Positions 62,709 through 64,000 of a stretch of DNA of 64,000 nucleotides are shown here, piece by piece. The notes beneath the pieces are model-generated. The model did no database searches and was not told the DNA's origin. It was given only the letters and a program-made list of their open reading frames with translations. Source of the DNA: Bradyrhizobium ivorense. Lineage in GTDB: Bacteria; Pseudomonadota; Alphaproteobacteria; Rhizobiales; Xanthobacteraceae. Where the stretch lies: assembly GCF_900696085.1 (NCBI RefSeq), contig NZ_CAADFC020000013.1:289686-353685 (forward strand), given 5' to 3'. Every line of letters begins with the position of its first letter. Positions within the stretch are counted from its first letter, which is position 1. The position numbers and the translations under genes are program-made.

Positions 62709-63758
62709 ATGACCGTCAACAACAAGCGCGTGTTCTACGTCAAATACCTCGCCCACGAGATCTACATCGACATCATGAAGAAGCGGCCGGACGTCCGGCT
62801 CGACCGGCTCGAGAACGAGACGCCGGAGGCGCAGTTCGCGCCGATCCTCGGCGAGGCGCATGCCTACCAGATCGGCGCCGCGCGCGACGAGCTGGCGCCG
62901 CACTTCCACGCCCATGCCGATCTGCTCAAGCGCGCGCCGAACTTGCTGATCGTGTCGTCGAATGGTGCGGGCTTTGATCCCGTCGACGTCGAGGCCTGCA
63001 CCAAAGCCGGCGTGCTGGTGGTCAACCAGTCCGGCGGCAACGCCAATTCGGTTGCCGAGCATGCGCTCGCCATGATGCTCACGCTGTCGAAGCGGATCAT
63101 CCAGTCCGACCGCCGGCTGCGGCGCGAGGCCAATGTCAACCGCAACGAATTGATCGGCAACGAGCTGCAGGAGAAGACCGTTGGCATCGTGGGCCTCGGC
63201 AATGTCGGCCGCCGCATCGCCGAGCTGTGCCGCGGCCTGCTGCACATGAAGGTGATCGCCTACGATCCCTATCTCACCGCGGAGGAGATGGCGAAGCGGG
63301 GCGGGGAGAAGGTCGAGCTCGACGATCTCCTGCGCCGTTCGGATTTCGTCTCGATCTCGTGCCCGCTGGACAGCAAGAGCCGCGGCATGATCTCGACCCG
63401 CGAATTCGCGCTGATGCAGCCGCACGCCTTCTTCGTCACCACCGCGCGCGGCTTCATTCATGACGAGAAGGCGCTGGAGGAAGCGCTGCGCGACAAGCGC
63501 ATCGCCGGCGCCGGTCTCGACGTCTGGTCCAAGGAACCGCCGCCGCCGGACCATCCGCTGCTGCAATTCGACAACGTGCTGGCCAGCCCGCACACCGCCG
63601 GCGTCACCCGCGAGGCCCGCATCAACATGGGCCGCATCGCCGCCGAACAGCTGCTCGACGCCCTCGACGGCAAGCGCCCGCCGCGCATCATCAATCCCGA
63701 GGTGTGGCCGGTATATGCAAGACGGTTCGAGAAGGCGTTCGGGTTTGCGCCGGGGTAG
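62709..63758 (+). CDS. D-isomer-specific 2-hydroxyacid dehydrogenase
   Basis: The 349-aa NAD-dependent enzyme has the Rossmann motif TVGIVGLGNVGRRIAEL (about residues 157-173). The substrate-binding loop is SSNGAGFDPVDVEAC, the catalytic Arg lies in VTTARGFIHDEKAL, Glu is in the DVWSKEPPPPDHPL region, and His is in LASPHTAGVTREA. The N-terminus (MTVNNKRVFYVKYLAHEIYI) is longer than in glycerate dehydrogenases. It lies 58 bp after the Bug protein gene, probably in one operon. The substrate is a 2-hydroxy or 2-keto acid. Confidence 0.9.
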   Translation: MTVNNKRVFYVKYLAHEIYIDIMKKRPDVRLDRLENETPEAQFAPILGEAHAYQIGAARDELAPHFHAHADLLKRAPNLLIVSSNGAGFDPVDVEACTKAGVLVVNQSGGNANSVAEHALAMMLTLSKRIIQSDRRLRREANVNRNELIGNELQEKTVGIVGLGNVGRRIAELCRGLLHMKVIAYDPYLTAEEMAKRGGEKVELDDLLRRSDFVSISCPLDSKSRGMISTREFALMQPHAFFVTTARGFIHDEKALEEALRDKRIAGAGLDVWSKEPPPPDHPLLQFDNVLASPHTAGVTREARINMGRIAAEQLLDALDGKRPPRIINPEVWPVYARRFEKAFGFAPG

Positions 63759-63805
63759 GTGATGGGATTGCCGCCCGCGACGTGAGGTGCGCATGCATCT
63801 CAGGC

Positions 63806-63966
63806 TCCCTCTCCCCTTGTGGCAGAGGGTTGGGGGTGAGGGGTGGCCCCGGGCGAGATGCTCGACGAAGCCACCGCCCGCGCAATTGCGTGTCCCTCGA
63901 GTGCAAGACGAGAGGGTCCCCGTGGGGTACCCCTCACCCTAACCCTCTCCCACAAGGGGAGAGGGA
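63806..63966. repeat. Large inverted repeat at right edge
   Basis: Left arm tccctctccccttgtggcag (63806-63844) and right arm ending ccacaaggggagaggga (63929-63966) are near-perfect complements over about 38 bp around an 84-nt centre. Non-coding. Similar 'ctctccccttgtgg' palindromes are frequent in rhizobial intergenic DNA (recollection). No gene is seen from 63759 to the end. Confidence 0.8.
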
Positions 63967-64000
63967 ACCCTCCCGGCGGTGCGTCCTCACGCGTGCCGCG

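Overview
The window looks like chromosomal DNA of a Bradyrhizobium-type alphaproteobacterium (Nitrobacteraceae, Hyphomicrobiales). The evidence is high GC, strong third-position GC bias, the order ccmI-ccmE-ccmF-ccmH / degP / two-component pair / glnE, a Mo-type fdsGBA-fdhD-fdsD formate dehydrogenase operon, opgGH, frc/oxc, and several families of short palindromic intergenic repeats. No rRNA, tRNA, CRISPR array, integrase or intact transposase was seen.

Layout. 0.2-13.1 kb is a compact housekeeping block on the + strand: a conserved hypothetical, cytochrome c maturation (ccmIEFH), the periplasmic protease DegP, an OmpR/HK pair and GlnE. 13.1-17.2 kb is a patchy accessory stretch: repeat, frameshifted gene, small membrane protein, low-GC FkbM methyltransferase and a GH26-like protein. 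17.2-24.3 kb holds the NAD-dependent formate dehydrogenase operon with a divergent LysR regulator. 24.5-28.1 kb is opgG-opgH. 28.1-36.9 kb has two orphan histidine kinases, a CDF transporter, a repeat-rich gap, a WGR-like/adenylate cyclase fusion and an aldo/keto reductase. 36.9-40.5 kb has a diheme cytochrome c, a small secreted protein, a quinone-oxidoreductase-like MDR and a nitronate-monooxygenase-like enzyme.

40.7-56.7 kb is the most coherent system, an oxalate catabolism regulon. A GntR/FCD regulator lies in one operon with oxc (oxalyl-CoA decarboxylase) and frc (formyl-CoA transferase). It is divergent from an NDP-forming acyl-CoA synthetase. About 10-13 kb away are two tandem OxlT-like MFS carriers, a CBS-domain protein and a previously uncalled 45-aa protein. 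Five promoters carry the same 17-bp dyad, TGG(T/C)AT-N5-AT(A/G/T)CCA, and a sixth carries a degenerate copy. In most cases the dyad begins 1-3 nt after a -35-like hexamer. With the formate dehydrogenase operon, the window encodes a full route: oxalate uptake, oxalyl-CoA, formyl-CoA + CO2, formate, then CO2 + NADH. Inside this stretch sit an autotransporter pseudogene, a large cadherin-like secreted-type protein, an APH-fold kinase and a GNAT/BioF2-like acyltransferase.

56.8-64 kb holds a hypothetical protein, an NYN (PIN-like) protein with a C-terminal OST-HTH-like region, a DUF1236-type secreted protein and a ketopantoate-reductase-like enzyme. It also has a two-subunit (split) ThDP decarboxylase divergent from a Bug/TctC solute-binding protein and a D-2-hydroxyacid dehydrogenase. 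That last group may be a small organic-acid utilisation locus. The right end is a large inverted repeat.
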